Shown here: in pieces, positions 27,527-39,800 of the stretch
Numbering within the stretch: the stretch's first letter is position 1
How the letters are laid out: each line of letters begins with the position of its first letter
Assembly (NCBI GenBank): GCA_021780695.1
Contig: JAJXYD010000002.1
Location: 1-57,776 of the forward strand
Direction of reading: 5' to 3'
DNA length: 57,776 nt
Origin: Deltaproteobacteria bacterium
GTDB lineage: Bacteria; Desulfobacterota; Syntrophobacteria; Syntrophobacterales; Syntrophobacteraceae
The notes under the pieces: model-generated
Seen by the model: the letters and a program-made list of their open reading frames with translations, nothing else
Told to the model about the DNA's origin: nothing
Database searches by the model: none
Position numbers and translations under genes: made by a program

Positions 27527-28312
27527 GTGACATATAAGGTGCTTTATCCGTACCGGCCAAAGCCGTTTTTCCGCCTTCTGGCCGTTCTTTTACTTTCCTG
27601 TAGTCTTGCGGCCCTTGGCGGCTGCGCGGGTATAAATCTGGAAAAAGTTGATTTTGCAAAAATTTTTAAAAAGAAAAAATCTCCGACTGTCAACAAGACA
27701 GCGGAGCAGCTCATGCAGATGGGCACGCAAAATCTGGCGAAATCGAACTTTTCCGATGCCGCCGATGATTTCAAGAAACTAAAAGAGGAATATCCCTACA
27801 GCAAATACGCCACCATCGCCGAACTAAAACTTGGAGACGCCTACTTTGGGGAAGAAAAGTACGTTGAGTCGGCGATGAGTTATACGGAGTTTGCGCGTCT
27901 GCACCCAAATAACGAAAATGCCCCCTACGTCTTGTATCAGGCCGGGATGAGCCATTTTCTCATGTTTTCGGCCACCGACCGCGATCTTGCCGAGACCGAC
28001 AAGGCCATGAAGGTTTTCAATACCGTTGTCGACAACTACCCCAACTCGGAATACGCCGCAAAGGCCAAAAAACAGTTGTTTGAATGCCGAAAAAGGCTCG
28101 CCTGCCATCTCTACTGCATAGCCAAACAATATTTTATAAGCAAGCACTTCTCGGCCGCAAGGAAGCGGCTGCAAACGCTAAAGCAAAAATACCCGGATGA
28201 GATCACAAAGCTGGGTTTTAGCTCCCGGGTCGATGCGATGCTGGCCAAATGCGGCACAGAAATTGCCAAAGGCCCCCAGAAACCTGATATATGGATTAGA
28301 ATGGGATTTTAG
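27527..28312 (+). CDS. bamD: Outer membrane protein assembly factor BamD (lipoprotein)
   Basis: A 261-residue lipoprotein with an N-terminal signal ending LAALGGC, giving a lipidated Cys33. The mature part has tetratricopeptide-type repeats (YPYSKYATIAELKLGDAYFG, YPNSEYAAKAKKQL) characteristic of BamD/ComL. It is an inner-leaflet outer-membrane subunit of the BAM complex, which folds beta-barrel proteins. GTG 27527 follows GGAAA. The presence of BamD supports a diderm organism. Confidence 0.92.
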   Translation: MTYKVLYPYRPKPFFRLLAVLLLSCSLAALGGCAGINLEKVDFAKIFKKKKSPTVNKTAEQLMQMGTQNLAKSNFSDAADDFKKLKEEYPYSKYATIAELKLGDAYFGEEKYVESAMSYTEFARLHPNNENAPYVLYQAGMSHFLMFSATDRDLAETDKAMKVFNTVVDNYPNSEYAAKAKKQLFECRKRLACHLYCIAKQYFISKHFSAARKRLQTLKQKYPDEITKLGFSSRVDAMLAKCGTEIAKGPQKPDIWIRMGF

Positions 28313-28795
28313 AGCCCGCTTTTCCTGTCGCGGGGCCGAAGAGGGATTTAGCACAGCCAAGACCAAAGCTCCCCCCCTTCGGCCCTAAAACGAGCCAGGT
28401 TCCCAGCAGTTCGATCCAGGCGTTTCAAGTGCCGCCACAAAATCGTGGCGGCAAAAAAAGCAATATTAAGCCACCGACGGGGGTTGATTTTATCGCCTCG
28501 CGGGCTAAACTTTTAACTGGTTCTATTCTGGATTGCCTGTGAAACTTCTTGACAAACCGGACAGCTTTCCTGCATGCTCTTAGGGATCACAAAAGGAGAG
28601 CTGACCTGCCCATTTTACCCCGGACTGCTCCATAGGCGAAGATTGAACAGAAAGAACCGTTGGCTTGGCGGCCGCCGGTTTGCATTCTCAAACACCTCAT
28701 GCCCTCCGGAATCGTGTAAAATCTATTAGCCGGAAAGAAACGCTTTTTAAAGCCTTAAACACTCAAATTCCCCTATTTTTTTTGGAGAACAACCC
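28313..28795. other. Leader region of rho without a gene
   Basis: No supported coding frame. It contains a stable hairpin at 28431-28452, a lone TTGACA at 28549-28554 with a poor -10, and the AAGGAG-type segment AAAAGGAGAGC near 28590 with no matching frame of note. Rho leaders are often long and regulated, which could explain the 480-bp gap. Confidence 0.4.
28431..28452. other. Perfect hairpin between bamD and rho
   Basis: GCCGCCAC, loop AAAATC, GTGGCGGC, followed by AAAAAAA on the plus strand. There is no T run after the stem on either strand, so it is not a classical terminator. Confidence 0.5.
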
Positions 28796-30106
28796 ATGCC
28801 TGACCCAGCCGTAAACTCTGAAGAGACCGTTAGCAACAAGGACTCCAGGCGAAACGAGATGAACCTGGTCGAACTTAAGAACAAAAACATCCGAGAACTG
28901 GTGGCCATCGCCAAAGCCTATAGCATCGACGGGGCCAGTTCGATGCGAAAGCAGGAGTTGATATTTGCACTCCTTCAGGCGCAGGCGGAGATGAACGGCC
29001 TTATTTATGGCGAAGGCGTTCTCGAAATCCTTCCAGACGGCTTCGGCTTTCTAAGGAGCCAGAGTTATAACTATCTGCCGGGTCCCGACGATATTTACGT
29101 CTCGCCCTCTCAGATTCGCAGATTCAATTTGCGAACCGGCGACTCCATCTCCGGCCAAATCCGTCCCCCCAAGGATAACGAACGCTACTTCGCTCTCCTA
29201 AAGGTTGAGGCCGTAAATTATGAAGACCCCGAAATAGCCCGGGACAAAATCCTTTTCGACAACCTCACGCCTCTCTACCCCGACCGCAGGATAAGGCTCG
29301 AGGCCGACCCCGAGAATCTTTCAACGCGGGTGATGGATCTTCTTACGCCCATCGGTATGGGGCAGCGCGGCCTGATCGTAGCCCAACCCAGGACAGGCAA
29401 GACCATGCTGCTTCAAAATATTGCCAATGCGACCGCGGCCAACCACAAGGACGCCTACCTGATCGTTCTTCTAATCGATGAGCGCCCCGAAGAGGTGACC
29501 GATATGCAGCGAAACGTGCGGGCCGAAGTGGTGAGTTCGACTTTTGACGAGCCGCCTCAAAGGCACGTTCAGGTTGCCGAGATGGTTATCGAGAAGGCCA
29601 AAAGGCTCGTTGAGCATAAAAAGGACGTGGTGATATTACTTGACAGCATCACAAGGCTTGCGCGGGCCTATAACAGCGTTGTGCCCCCGAGCGGCAAGAT
29701 CCTTTCGGGCGGTCTTGATTCCAATGCCCTCCACAGGCCCAAGCGGTTTTTCGGAGCGGCCAGAAACGTCGAACAGGGGGGAAGCCTGACAATAATTGCA
29801 ACCGCTCTAATCGACACCGGCAGCCGCATGGATGAAGTCATCTTTGAAGAATTCAAAGGCACGGGCAACATGGAAATCGTTCTGGATAGAAAACTTGCCG
29901 ACAGGCGCATCTTCCCGGCAATCGACATCAACAAGTCCGGAACCCGCAAGGAAGAGTTGCTGATTGCCCCCGAGGATCTCAACCGGATTTGGATCCTTCG
30001 AAAACTTCTCTCGCCTCTAAACCCGGTAGACGCCATGGAGTTTTTGCTCGACAAAATGCACGGCACGAAAACCAATGCGGATTTTCTAGCTTCCATGAAC
30101 AGGTAA
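28796..30106 (+). CDS. rho: Transcription termination factor Rho
   Basis: A 436-residue Rho with the N-terminal helix bundle ([12 protein letters not shown]), the RNA-binding OSB fold ([17 protein letters not shown]) and the hexameric ATPase core with P-loop [12 protein letters not shown], Walker [17 protein letters not shown] and the Q/R loops. It terminates transcription using RNA-dependent ATP hydrolysis. The ATG follows GGAG. It leads the rho-rpmE-prfA group, a common order in proteobacteria. Confidence 0.96.
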   Translation: MPDPAVNSEETVSNKDSRRNEMNLVELKNKNIRELVAIAKAYSIDGASSMRKQELIFALLQAQAEMNGLIYGEGVLEILPDGFGFLRSQSYNYLPGPDDIYVSPSQIRRFNLRTGDSISGQIRPPKDNERYFALLKVEAVNYEDPEIARDKILFDNLTPLYPDRRIRLEADPENLSTRVMDLLTPIGMGQRGLIVAQPRTGKTMLLQNIANATAANHKDAYLIVLLIDERPEEVTDMQRNVRAEVVSSTFDEPPQRHVQVAEMVIEKAKRLVEHKKDVVILLDSITRLARAYNSVVPPSGKILSGGLDSNALHRPKRFFGAARNVEQGGSLTIIATALIDTGSRMDEVIFEEFKGTGNMEIVLDRKLADRRIFPAIDINKSGTRKEELLIAPEDLNRIWILRKLLSPLNPVDAMEFLLDKMHGTKTNADFLASMNR

Positions 30107-30173
30107 AATATCTTATAATAGATGTTTTGGTAATGGTTTGCCACAAACACCGATACGTTGGAAAGGTAGAAAG

Positions 30174-30395
30174 ATGAAGGAAAACATTCACCCACAGTAT
30201 CATCAAACTGTCATAAAGTGCGCCTGCGGCAACGAGATCCCAACGGGTTCGACAAAAAGTGAGATCCGGGTGGAAATTTGTTCCAAGTGCCACCCCTTCT
30301 ATACCGGCAAGCAGAAGCTGGTTGATTCGGCCGGCCGCATCGAACGGTTCCGCAGGAAGTACGAAAAATTTCAAAAGTCCGATGAAAAGGCTTAG
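30174..30395 (+). CDS. rpmE: Ribosomal protein bL31, zinc-binding type
   Basis: A 73-residue bL31 starting [10 protein letters not shown]. It keeps the cysteines CxC in KCACGNE and CxxC in [11 protein letters not shown], so it is the zinc-containing form. The frame extends upstream, but ATG 30174 with AAAGG before it gives the exact family start. Located between rho and prfA. Confidence 0.96.
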   Translation: MKENIHPQYHQTVIKCACGNEIPTGSTKSEIRVEICSKCHPFYTGKQKLVDSAGRIERFRRKYEKFQKSDEKA

Positions 30396-30430
30396 AGCCT
30401 CCCGGGCCAGGCTTTAGACAGGCAGAAGAG

Positions 30431-31498
30431 ATGTTTGACAAGCTCGAAAGCGTCGTAGAAAAGTTTCAAAAGCTCGAGGAAGACCTTGGCAACCCTGAGC
30501 TACTGGCAAACCAGAAGGGTTACCAGCAGGTTGCCAGGGAACGTGCCGAGATTGCCCCTGTAGTCGATAAATACATCTACTATAAGAAACTGAAGGAGCA
30601 GGTCCAGGAAAACCAGACTCTTTTCGAAAGAGAAGAGGATGCGGACATGCGCGAGCTTATTCGAGATGAACTTTCGGGGCTAAGGGAGCGCATCGAGGCG
30701 ACGGAGACCGAGCTAAAGTTCATGCTGGCTCCAAGGGACCCAAATGACGACAAAAACGTTATTCTCGAGATCCGCGCGGGCACTGGGGGCGAGGAAGCGG
30801 CGCTTTTTGTCTCGGATCTTTTCCGCATGTATACGCGCTATGCGGAAATGCGCAGATGGAAGGTCGAGGTTTTGGACTCCAACCCCACCGGGATTGGGGG
30901 TCTTAAGGAAATCATAGCTTCTATAAACGGCAAGGGGGCTTACAGCAGGCTAAAATTCGAGCGCGGGGTTCACCGGGTACAGCGCATCCCGGTTACCGAA
31001 AGCCAGGGCAGGATACATACATCGGCGGTAACGGTTGCGGTGCTGCCCGAGGCCGAAGAGGTCGACGTCTTTATAGACCCAAACGATCTTCGGGTAGATG
31101 TTTTCCGCTCTTCGGGTCCGGGGGGCCAAAGCGTCAATACCACCGATTCGGCGGTTCGCATCACCCACATTCCCTCCGGGCTGGTTGTAATCTGCCAGGA
31201 CGAAAAATCCCAGCACAAAAACAAGGCCAAGGCCCTCAAGGTTCTTCGCGCCCGTCTGCTTGATTCCATGCAGCGCGAGCAGGAAGCAAAAATCGCCATG
31301 GACAGGAAAAACCAGGTGGGCAGCGGAGACCGAAGCGAGAGGATAAGGACATACAATTTCCCGCAAAATCGCATTTCCGATCACCGCATCAACCTGACTA
31401 TCTATAAGCTCGACACTATCTTGACCGGCACTCTCGACGAACTGATAGACCCGCTAAATGCCCACTTCCAGGCCGAAGCGCTAAAGGGCGAGGCATAA
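30431..31498 (+). CDS. prfA: Peptide chain release factor 1
   Basis: A 355-residue class I release factor with the peptidyl-tRNA hydrolysis motif GGQ in [20 protein letters not shown] and the RF1 codon-recognition region ([14 protein letters not shown] precedes it). It ends translation at UAA and UAG. The gene normally has prmC, its methyltransferase, directly after it in many bacteria, but here the next gene is on the opposite strand 2 bp away. No prmC is present in the window. Confidence 0.95.
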   Translation: MFDKLESVVEKFQKLEEDLGNPELLANQKGYQQVARERAEIAPVVDKYIYYKKLKEQVQENQTLFEREEDADMRELIRDELSGLRERIEATETELKFMLAPRDPNDDKNVILEIRAGTGGEEAALFVSDLFRMYTRYAEMRRWKVEVLDSNPTGIGGLKEIIASINGKGAYSRLKFERGVHRVQRIPVTESQGRIHTSAVTVAVLPEAEEVDVFIDPNDLRVDVFRSSGPGGQSVNTTDSAVRITHIPSGLVVICQDEKSQHKNKAKALKVLRARLLDSMQREQEAKIAMDRKNQVGSGDRSERIRTYNFPQNRISDHRINLTIYKLDTILTGTLDELIDPLNAHFQAEALKGEA

Positions 31499-31500
31499 AG

Positions 31501-31950
31501 TCACCCCTTCTCGTTTTCTTCGGGCTCTATCGCTTTTTGTCTTAAAGTCTTTTTGAGCCCGATCACCTCCGTTTTTCCTTTTTTCCCGCTTATCACCTTC
31601 TCCAGCATAGCGGCAATCTGGGCGCCTGTGAGAGCATCTTTTTTAAAAAAGTAGTCGGCCCCGCACTCCCGGGCAATCCTGCGATACTCCGGAGTATCGT
31701 TGCTTGTAAAGACACTTATCACCAGGTCGGGGTAGCCGCTTTTTATCTCCCGGGTAAGTTCCAGGCCGGTTTTGCCCGGAAGGCAGATATCCATAAAGAT
31801 CATGTCGGGGGAATTTTTCGATATTTTTGCAAATACGTCCTTTCCATCGCGGGACTCCTCAACCGACAAGGAGGGAACATACATCCGCATGATTTCCTTA
31901 AAGGAAGTTCTGAAAAAATCGTTGTCTTCAACTATCAGTATGGACGGCAT
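31501..31950 (-). CDS. Stand-alone receiver-domain protein
   Basis: A 149-residue protein consisting of a CheY-like receiver (ILIVEDND opening, acceptor aspartate in MIFMDICLPG, switch threonine/serine in VFTSND, lysine in FFKKDA) plus a basic C-terminal tail of about 25 residues. There is no output domain, so it probably works by protein contact or phosphotransfer. ATG 31950 has GGAG seven bases upstream; longer frame upstream is not supported. It is tail to tail with prfA and has no neighbouring kinase, so it is an orphan. Confidence 0.85.
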   Translation of the reverse strand: MPSILIVEDNDFFRTSFKEIMRMYVPSLSVEESRDGKDVFAKISKNSPDMIFMDICLPGKTGLELTREIKSGYPDLVISVFTSNDTPEYRRIARECGADYFFKKDALTGAQIAAMLEKVISGKKGKTEVIGLKKTLRQKAIEPEENEKG

Positions 31951-32204
31951 AACATGCTCCTTACTATCCGTCGTTCTATCAGCAAGTTGGATAAATTTCG
32001 CGATTTTTTGCACTATCGATGATATTGGTGAAAGGGTAAATGGTAAATACGGGGTTTCATGTATTTATAACTCTTTTCCTACATTATATTGGCCACAGAG
32101 TTTTCATTTTTATGGTTGGCCATAGTTTGACGGTGGTTGGCCGGTTGGCGACCTCGGGCATAAAATCGGTTTAATTTCAACTAGATAAAAAGACGCACTC
32201 GCAA

Positions 32205-33966
<1,762 letters not shown>

Positions 33967-33969
33967 GCT

Positions 33970-34794
33970 GTGAGCTTCCAGGTTCTTGGCCAGGATATTG
34001 GACGGCGCCGTCTTTTTTTGATAGCCGGTCCCTGCGTGATCGAAAGCGAGCAGATCGTCTTCGAAACGGCCTCTTTCCTAAAGCAGGCATGCGCGAGGCT
34101 TGAGATCCCTTTTATCTTCAAGAGTTCCTTCGATAAGGCGAACAGGACTTCCATCGGATCCTTCCGGGGACCGGGGATGGAAAAAGGGTTAGATATCCTG
34201 GCCGCTGTGCGTGAAAAGTGCGGGATCCCGGTCATTACCGATGTCCACACGCCCGAGCAGGTCCAGCCCGTTGCAAGCGTTGTCGATGTGCTCCAGATAC
34301 CGGCCTTCCTAGCCCGCCAGACCGACATTCTGACAGCCGCAGGCGCAGCGGGCAAGCCTGTGAATGTAAAAAAGGCTCAATTCCTTTCCCCGCGTGACAT
34401 GATTCATGTAATCGATAAGATCAGCCGGACGGGAAACAGGCGCATTATGCTAACCGAGCGCGGCGCACAGTTCGGGTACAACAATTTGGTTGTCGATATG
34501 CGCTCTATCGGCATCATGGCCGATTTTGGCTATCCGGTGGTCTTCGACGCCACCCACAGCGTGCAGCTTCCGGGCGGTATGGGCAGCTCTTCGGGCGGAG
34601 AAAGACGATTTGTGCCGGCCCTTGCACGCGCCGCTGTTGCCGCGGGCGCCCACGGCGTCTTTATAGAAACGCACCCCGATCCCGACAGGGCCCTATGCGA
34701 CGGCCCCAATTCACTGAGACTGGAAGATACGGTAAAACTGCTCGAGGAGCTTGTCAGGATTTTTGAGATTGTAAGAGGCACAAGTGAAGGCTGA
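33970..34794 (+). CDS. kdsA: KDO-8-phosphate synthase
   Basis: A 274-residue 3-deoxy-D-manno-octulosonate 8-phosphate synthase with [34 protein letters not shown] and [13 protein letters not shown], all typical of KdsA. It joins arabinose 5-phosphate and phosphoenolpyruvate for LPS inner core synthesis. GTG 33970 starts 3 bp after the pyrG stop, so translation is coupled. Its end overlaps kdsC by 11 bp. Confidence 0.96.
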   Translation: MSFQVLGQDIGRRRLFLIAGPCVIESEQIVFETASFLKQACARLEIPFIFKSSFDKANRTSIGSFRGPGMEKGLDILAAVREKCGIPVITDVHTPEQVQPVASVVDVLQIPAFLARQTDILTAAGAAGKPVNVKKAQFLSPRDMIHVIDKISRTGNRRIMLTERGAQFGYNNLVVDMRSIGIMADFGYPVVFDATHSVQLPGGMGSSSGGERRFVPALARAAVAAGAHGVFIETHPDPDRALCDGPNSLRLEDTVKLLEELVRIFEIVRGTSEG

Positions 34795-35377
34795 GTCCAA
34801 AACGACGCTGACCTCGGACATTTTGCCCGAGCGCTTAAGGCAGCTTATCCTGCCTCTTCGCATGATGATCTTTGACGTTGACGGAGTCCTCACCGACGGT
34901 AAAGTCATCTATACCGACCAGGGCACTGAGATAAAGGAATTTGACGCCCAGGACGGCCACGGCATAAAAATGCTCCAGCGTGCGGGGATCGAGGTGGCTT
35001 TGATTTCGGGCAGGGCTTGCAAGGCTGTCGAACACCGTGCACGTAGCCTTGGAATCACCCGACTCTATCAGGGCTTCAAGGTAAAGACCCAACCCTATCG
35101 GCAGCTTTTATCGGATAGCGGCTTAAAGGCGAGTCAAACCGGCTTTATGGGCGACGATCTGATAGACATCCCGCTTATGCGTCGCGCGGGCTTTTCGGTT
35201 GCGGTTCCAAACGCAGTCCGGCACATTTTCCCTTACGCCCACTACATAACCAGAGCTACCGGCGGACATGGAGCCGCCAGGGAAATCTGTGAAATGATAC
35301 TACAGGCTCAGGGGCTATGGGAAAAGGCAATGGAGCGATACCTCTCCGACACGCCCGAGGACTATATCGACCAGTAG
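34784..35377 (+). CDS. kdsC: KDO-8-phosphate phosphatase (HAD family)
   Basis: A 197-residue HAD phosphatase with the nucleophile motif DVDGVLTDG near residue 31, motif II ALISGR and motif [16 protein letters not shown]. This is the KdsC pattern; it dephosphorylates the KdsA product to KDO. GTG 34784 overlaps the end of kdsA by 11 bp. The usual following genes lptC and lptA are not here. Confidence 0.93.
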   Translation: MKAESKTTLTSDILPERLRQLILPLRMMIFDVDGVLTDGKVIYTDQGTEIKEFDAQDGHGIKMLQRAGIEVALISGRACKAVEHRARSLGITRLYQGFKVKTQPYRQLLSDSGLKASQTGFMGDDLIDIPLMRRAGFSVAVPNAVRHIFPYAHYITRATGGHGAAREICEMILQAQGLWEKAMERYLSDTPEDYIDQ

Positions 35378-35554
35378 GCCCGCAAGACCCCAAACTGTTT
35401 ATTTTTTCTCTTTTGTTCACAAAAATTTTGCGGAACCAGCCCCCTGCTTTGGGAGGTAGTCCTTCCATCCCGCTCCCATTTATCGGGGTGCTTCCATGGA
35501 TTGTTTCCAATGGCTTCGCGGTAAGATATATACTTAGATCACAACGGAACTTAT

Positions 35555-36661
35555 ATGAGCGTTAGCCAAAAAAAAAATAAGGATAGCTTTAACGGAACGA
35601 TTGAATACGTCCGGTTAATCGATCTTATCCAGGTTTCATGCCTTGCCAAGATAAGCCATGTTATCAAGGTCGTTGCCACGGACAAAACCGGCAGATTCTA
35701 TCTGGATGCCGGCAGAGTCGTCCATGCCCAATCGGGCAATGTCACGGGAGAGGAGGGTTTTTTCGAACTAATCGCCTGGGAGGGAGGCCATTTTGAAACC
35801 GAACCGCTACCTTGCGATGTGCCTACGTCCATAAATCGCAGCTGGGAGTATTTGCTGCTCCAGGCTCTCCAGGCCCAAACAAAAAACCAGGGCGCTCAAA
35901 CCTCACGCGCCGCTCTAAAAGACCCGTCACATGGATTTTGGGGCAACATATATAACATCTCTTTAACCGATCTTATTCAGTTGCTCTGTCTGGACAGTAT
36001 CGACCGTATTGTTGAAGTAAGCACCCAGACGTTTTCGGGAACCATCCATGTCAGAGCGGGCCAGGTTTGTCATGCAAAAATCGACGATCTGGAAGGGACT
36101 CAAGCTTTCTTTAAAATTCTCAACACTCCTTCGGGCAACTTCAAAACACACCCCTTCAGCGAGCAGTGCCCAATCACCATCGCAGAGCCCTGGGAACTCC
36201 TGCTTATGGAAGCCATGCGCCTTTGCGATGAAACGGCGGAAAGCACAGTCGAAGAAAGGGCACAAACCCTGCTCGAAAAAATACAGGAAAAAAATGTAGC
36301 CGAAAAAATCCGCCTCGCCATGTTAGCCGACAAGGAAACCAGAACAATCCTCATGCGCGACAGCAACCGGATGATTCAGCTTGCCGTACTTGGAAATCCG
36401 AAGCTAACCGATGGTGAAGTTGCCTCCATAGCTTGTTCCAGGCAGGTTGACGACGAGGTTTTGCGAAGAATTGCCGCCCATAGGGAGTGGGTCAAAATAT
36501 ACGCGGTTCGCCTTTCGCTCGTGGTAAATCCCAGGACCCCCATACCCATTTCCAGAAGATTTATCCCTACTCTCAATCGCCAGGACCTGCGAAACATCTC
36601 TTTGAGCAAGTCCGTACCAAGCATTGTGGCTAAAGAAGCCAAAAGACAGATCGGAAACTAG
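35555..36661 (+). CDS. Double DUF4388 (PATAN-like) protein
   Basis: A 368-residue cytoplasmic protein with two copies of the DUF4388 domain, the first at about residues 12-100 (FNGTIEYVRLIDLIQVSCLAK) and the second at about 125-215 (FWGNIYNISLTDLIQLLCLDS), each with the HAQSG/HAKID-type loop. The C-terminal 130 residues are helical and repeat-like. DUF4388 proteins are frequent in deltaproteobacterial signalling, often next to receivers. ATG 35555 has only a weak ribosome-binding site. It precedes the chemosensory cluster and may be part of it. Confidence 0.8.
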   Translation: MSVSQKKNKDSFNGTIEYVRLIDLIQVSCLAKISHVIKVVATDKTGRFYLDAGRVVHAQSGNVTGEEGFFELIAWEGGHFETEPLPCDVPTSINRSWEYLLLQALQAQTKNQGAQTSRAALKDPSHGFWGNIYNISLTDLIQLLCLDSIDRIVEVSTQTFSGTIHVRAGQVCHAKIDDLEGTQAFFKILNTPSGNFKTHPFSEQCPITIAEPWELLLMEAMRLCDETAESTVEERAQTLLEKIQEKNVAEKIRLAMLADKETRTILMRDSNRMIQLAVLGNPKLTDGEVASIACSRQVDDEVLRRIAAHREWVKIYAVRLSLVVNPRTPIPISRRFIPTLNRQDLRNISLSKSVPSIVAKEAKRQIGN

Positions 36662-36900
36662 ATTTACCCTATTCCCCCTTGAAGTGAAGGCTCGCACTAA
36701 ACCAATGTGATATTTCCGGTCCGAACACAAGAAAGGCGCCAATCATCTTCTCTCCGTCTCGCTTGTTTTGCCCTTTGTTTTTTGAAACCCATGACGCCCA
36801 TGATTTAAGCTATACTCATGAGGATTTTTTTTGCCAATGCAATTAAAATCTTTTAAGTAGATAGAGTGCGATTATAAATTGCAAATGGCGGATAAAGGAT

Positions 36901-37707
36901 TTGAAAAAGGAAATCAGAAATATTTTCGTAGTTGACGACGAGCAGGGTATTTGCGCCATGCTCACGAAATTTTTACGTTCCCAGGGTTATTTTTGTCTCA
37001 GCCATACAGAGCCTGTCGAAGCGCTTGAAATATTAAAGGAGGGTGCTTTCGAGCTGGTTATCTCCGATATCCAAATGGCCGGAATGGATGGAATAGAACT
37101 CCTTGGCAGGATACGGGAACTCACTTACACAATAGATACGATCATGATGACGGGCCTTACCAGGAAGTACACATACAGCGACATAATCGACGCGGGGGCG
37201 GCCGACTTCATAGCAAAACCCTTTCAACTGCAGGAGATAAAGGCAAAAGTCGAAAGGATAGAGCGGGAACGCAAGATGAAAAAGGACCTCCAGGAATTAA
37301 ACGTAGCCATGGCCGTGCTCCTTCAAAGATCGGCGAAACAAAAGGACGACCTCCAGACCGATATTACCATGAATATCAAAGAATCGATTCTGCCCTACGT
37401 GGAGAAGTTAAAAAATTGTCGTTTTGATGAAACACATCAAAGGTATCTCGACCTGCTCGAAGAAAACCTTACCGAGATCTGTTCTCCATTTCTTAGAAAC
37501 CTCTCATTTCAAAATCCCACTGTGAGCTCGATGGAGGCCAAGGTCGCAAAACTTGTCAAAGCAGGCAAAAGCAATAAGGAAATAGCCTCGCTACTTGGAG
37601 TTTCACTAAACACTGTAATGACCCACCGTTTCCGATTGCGATCAAAACTCGGATTGAATCAAAAGAAAATAAACCTGCGATCTTACCTGATTTCCATCGA
37701 TTTCTAG
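36901..37707 (+). CDS. Response regulator with LuxR-type HTH
   Basis: A 268-residue regulator with a receiver domain at residues 7-120 (IFVVDDEQG, aspartate in LVISDIQMAG, lysine in FIAKPF), a linker of about 90 residues predicted helical, and a C-terminal LuxR/GerE HTH (KSNKEIASLLGVSLNTVMTH). It should bind DNA when phosphorylated. The start is TTG 36901, with AAAGGA close upstream; this is the least certain part. No kinase is adjacent except CheA 3.6 kb downstream. Confidence 0.85.
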   Translation: MKKEIRNIFVVDDEQGICAMLTKFLRSQGYFCLSHTEPVEALEILKEGAFELVISDIQMAGMDGIELLGRIRELTYTIDTIMMTGLTRKYTYSDIIDAGAADFIAKPFQLQEIKAKVERIERERKMKKDLQELNVAMAVLLQRSAKQKDDLQTDITMNIKESILPYVEKLKNCRFDETHQRYLDLLEENLTEICSPFLRNLSFQNPTVSSMEAKVAKLVKAGKSNKEIASLLGVSLNTVMTHRFRLRSKLGLNQKKINLRSYLISIDF

Positions 37708-37874
37708 TGAATCCTTATCACTAAATAGCCACTATTCTTTCACTATTACGAAACGGCCCCAAAATGCCGATATACACCTCCAAAGGGAAGACTCGCATCC
37801 AATCCCGGATGTAGAGCAAGTGTATCCGGCCCTTTGCCATAACGTTGCAATGAACCTGGACGCGGGGACGCGGG

Positions 37875-39782
37875 ATGAATTTTTTTGCTTTGTTCGCTAA
37901 ATTGCTCTCGAGGCTAAAACCCTCCCCGACGCCATTGCGGGACGCTTTGCCCGAGATCGCAAACAGGTTGGATTTTTTGGCCAAGTCCACCGAGGGCGAG
38001 TTTCTGGCAATTGGAGAAAAGCTCCAGGATTTTTACGTTCGCGCCACGGAACTTTCCGAGTCCTGTTCGGTTGTAGCCGCTCACTTGTCGGGCAAGGAAC
38101 TCGAAACGGTGATCGAAGGTTTTGGCGAAGTAATCGAGGTGGTAAACGGACTAGAGAAAGGATCGAGGCGGAACACCGATTATCTTCGAGCCGTCCTTGA
38201 AAAGCTCGATAGTCTTGACGGCGTAGCCGAGGGGTTCCAAAAGACCATTTTGCTGCTGAGGGTTTTGTGCGTTTCGATAAGGATCGAATCCGCAAGGCTT
38301 GGCGACCGGGACCATGGGTTTGAAACCCTGGCCGAGGAAGTGCAAAAATTATCCTTTGAAATTGAAAGACGCTCTTCCAGCGTTCATACAAGCTGTCAGG
38401 GCCTGCGGCTTACGATCGAGAAGACACTGAAAAGGGTGCTGGGCCTTGAGTCGGCGCGTCAAAAACAGGCGGGAATAGTACTTGAAAAGACCATGTCGGG
38501 CCTTGAGGCCCTTCAGGGAAAGCACAGCCAGTCGGCTGGGGCTGCGCAACAAATTTCGGCCCGTTTTGAAACCGTATCCGGAAGGATCGGCGACATTGTC
38601 CAGTCAATGCAATTCCATGACATCACGCGCCAGAGGATCGAACATGCGAGGCAGGCGCTGGTGGAACTCGATACGAACAAAAGGGCTTTGGCCACGGGCG
38701 AGGCTTCGCACACAGGCTGGAAAGCTCGCTTAAAAGCCATCCGGGACGGGATTTTAGACCTGGCTCAAAGAAACAATGGCGATCTGCATTTAGTCGGAGA
38801 GGTTGCCGATCTTCAGGCCATTCAGCTCAAAAATGCGGGAAGCCAATTACAATCGGCGGTAAACAACATCCTGGAAAATCTTTGCACCCTTGCGGACCTT
38901 GTCGAAGAAATGGCCCGGGAGACCAGCCTGCTCGCCGGCACCGACGATCAAAGAGACACTTCTTTTCTGGAAGAAATAGAGACCGGTTTTTCCACGGTGC
39001 TATCAGCCCTTGGCACCTACGAGGAATCCGACCGGGAGCTTTCCATTGCCTTGAGCGCGGTAGCCGACCAATTCGGTGAAATAGCCTCCCAGGCCGCAAG
39101 TATCGAATCCATGGGAGCGAAAATAAAGCTGATTTCCCTAAACGCGATCGTCAAGGCCTGCCATGCCGGAAGCCAGGGTGCAACCCTTGCCGTACTGGCC
39201 GAATCCACCCACCAGCTTTCGGTAGAGACCTACAGGCTGACCGAAATGACAAGCGAGGCACTGCGCTCGACCATTTCGGCCTCCGATTCGCTTCGCGCAG
39301 CCGTAACCGCGGACCAGACAGACGAAAAAAGACCCGCGGCTGTTTGCGAGGGGATGGCATGCCAGGTTGAAATCCTCAAGGGACTAAATCAAGACATCGT
39401 TTCGGCCTTTGTCACAGTTAACGCGGCCGGCAGCGCTCTTGCGGGCGACATTCGGAAAACGGTTGCCGAAGTCGGCGTCCACCAAAAGATCAACGATGAA
39501 CTAAGCGAAATTGCGGCAAAGCTGGGGGAGATCGTCGTTTTTGCGCGTTCAAAGGCGACAGCGGACGACCAGGCCAACACGCAGAAACGCTTCGAAGAAC
39601 TAAAAGCCAGTTACACAATGGAGGCGGAGCGCAACGTTCACGATACCCTGGCCCAGGTCAAGACGGAGGCCAAACCCGGCCTGGAGAATGCGCCCGGCCA
39701 TGAGGCCGAGGATAACGCAGCGGCAAACGGGACTCAGGAGGCAAGTCAAGAGGATTTGGGCGACAATGTCGAGCTCTTTTAG
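37875..39782 (+). CDS. Soluble double MCP-like signalling protein with a CheZ-like motif
   Basis: A 635-residue, almost entirely helical cytoplasmic protein. Two segments resemble the hairpin tip of methyl-accepting chemotaxis proteins: residues about 126-165 (LRVLCVSIRIESARLGD) and 412-450 (IKLISLNAIVKACHAGSQG). Between them is MQFHDITRQRIEH, in which D249 and Q253 form the DxxxQ spacing of the CheZ phosphatase site. The C-terminus ends DNVELF, an acidic-hydrophobic tail that might be a docking motif. There is no membrane segment or HAMP. It starts the run STAS-CheY-CheA, separated from STAS by 18 bp. Role in phosphate removal is a hypothesis. Confidence 0.8.
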   Translation: MNFFALFAKLLSRLKPSPTPLRDALPEIANRLDFLAKSTEGEFLAIGEKLQDFYVRATELSESCSVVAAHLSGKELETVIEGFGEVIEVVNGLEKGSRRNTDYLRAVLEKLDSLDGVAEGFQKTILLLRVLCVSIRIESARLGDRDHGFETLAEEVQKLSFEIERRSSSVHTSCQGLRLTIEKTLKRVLGLESARQKQAGIVLEKTMSGLEALQGKHSQSAGAAQQISARFETVSGRIGDIVQSMQFHDITRQRIEHARQALVELDTNKRALATGEASHTGWKARLKAIRDGILDLAQRNNGDLHLVGEVADLQAIQLKNAGSQLQSAVNNILENLCTLADLVEEMARETSLLAGTDDQRDTSFLEEIETGFSTVLSALGTYEESDRELSIALSAVADQFGEIASQAASIESMGAKIKLISLNAIVKACHAGSQGATLAVLAESTHQLSVETYRLTEMTSEALRSTISASDSLRAAVTADQTDEKRPAAVCEGMACQVEILKGLNQDIVSAFVTVNAAGSALAGDIRKTVAEVGVHQKINDELSEIAAKLGEIVVFARSKATADDQANTQKRFEELKASYTMEAERNVHDTLAQVKTEAKPGLENAPGHEAEDNAAANGTQEASQEDLGDNVELF

Positions 39783-39800
39783 TCGGCAGAGGAGAAGACG

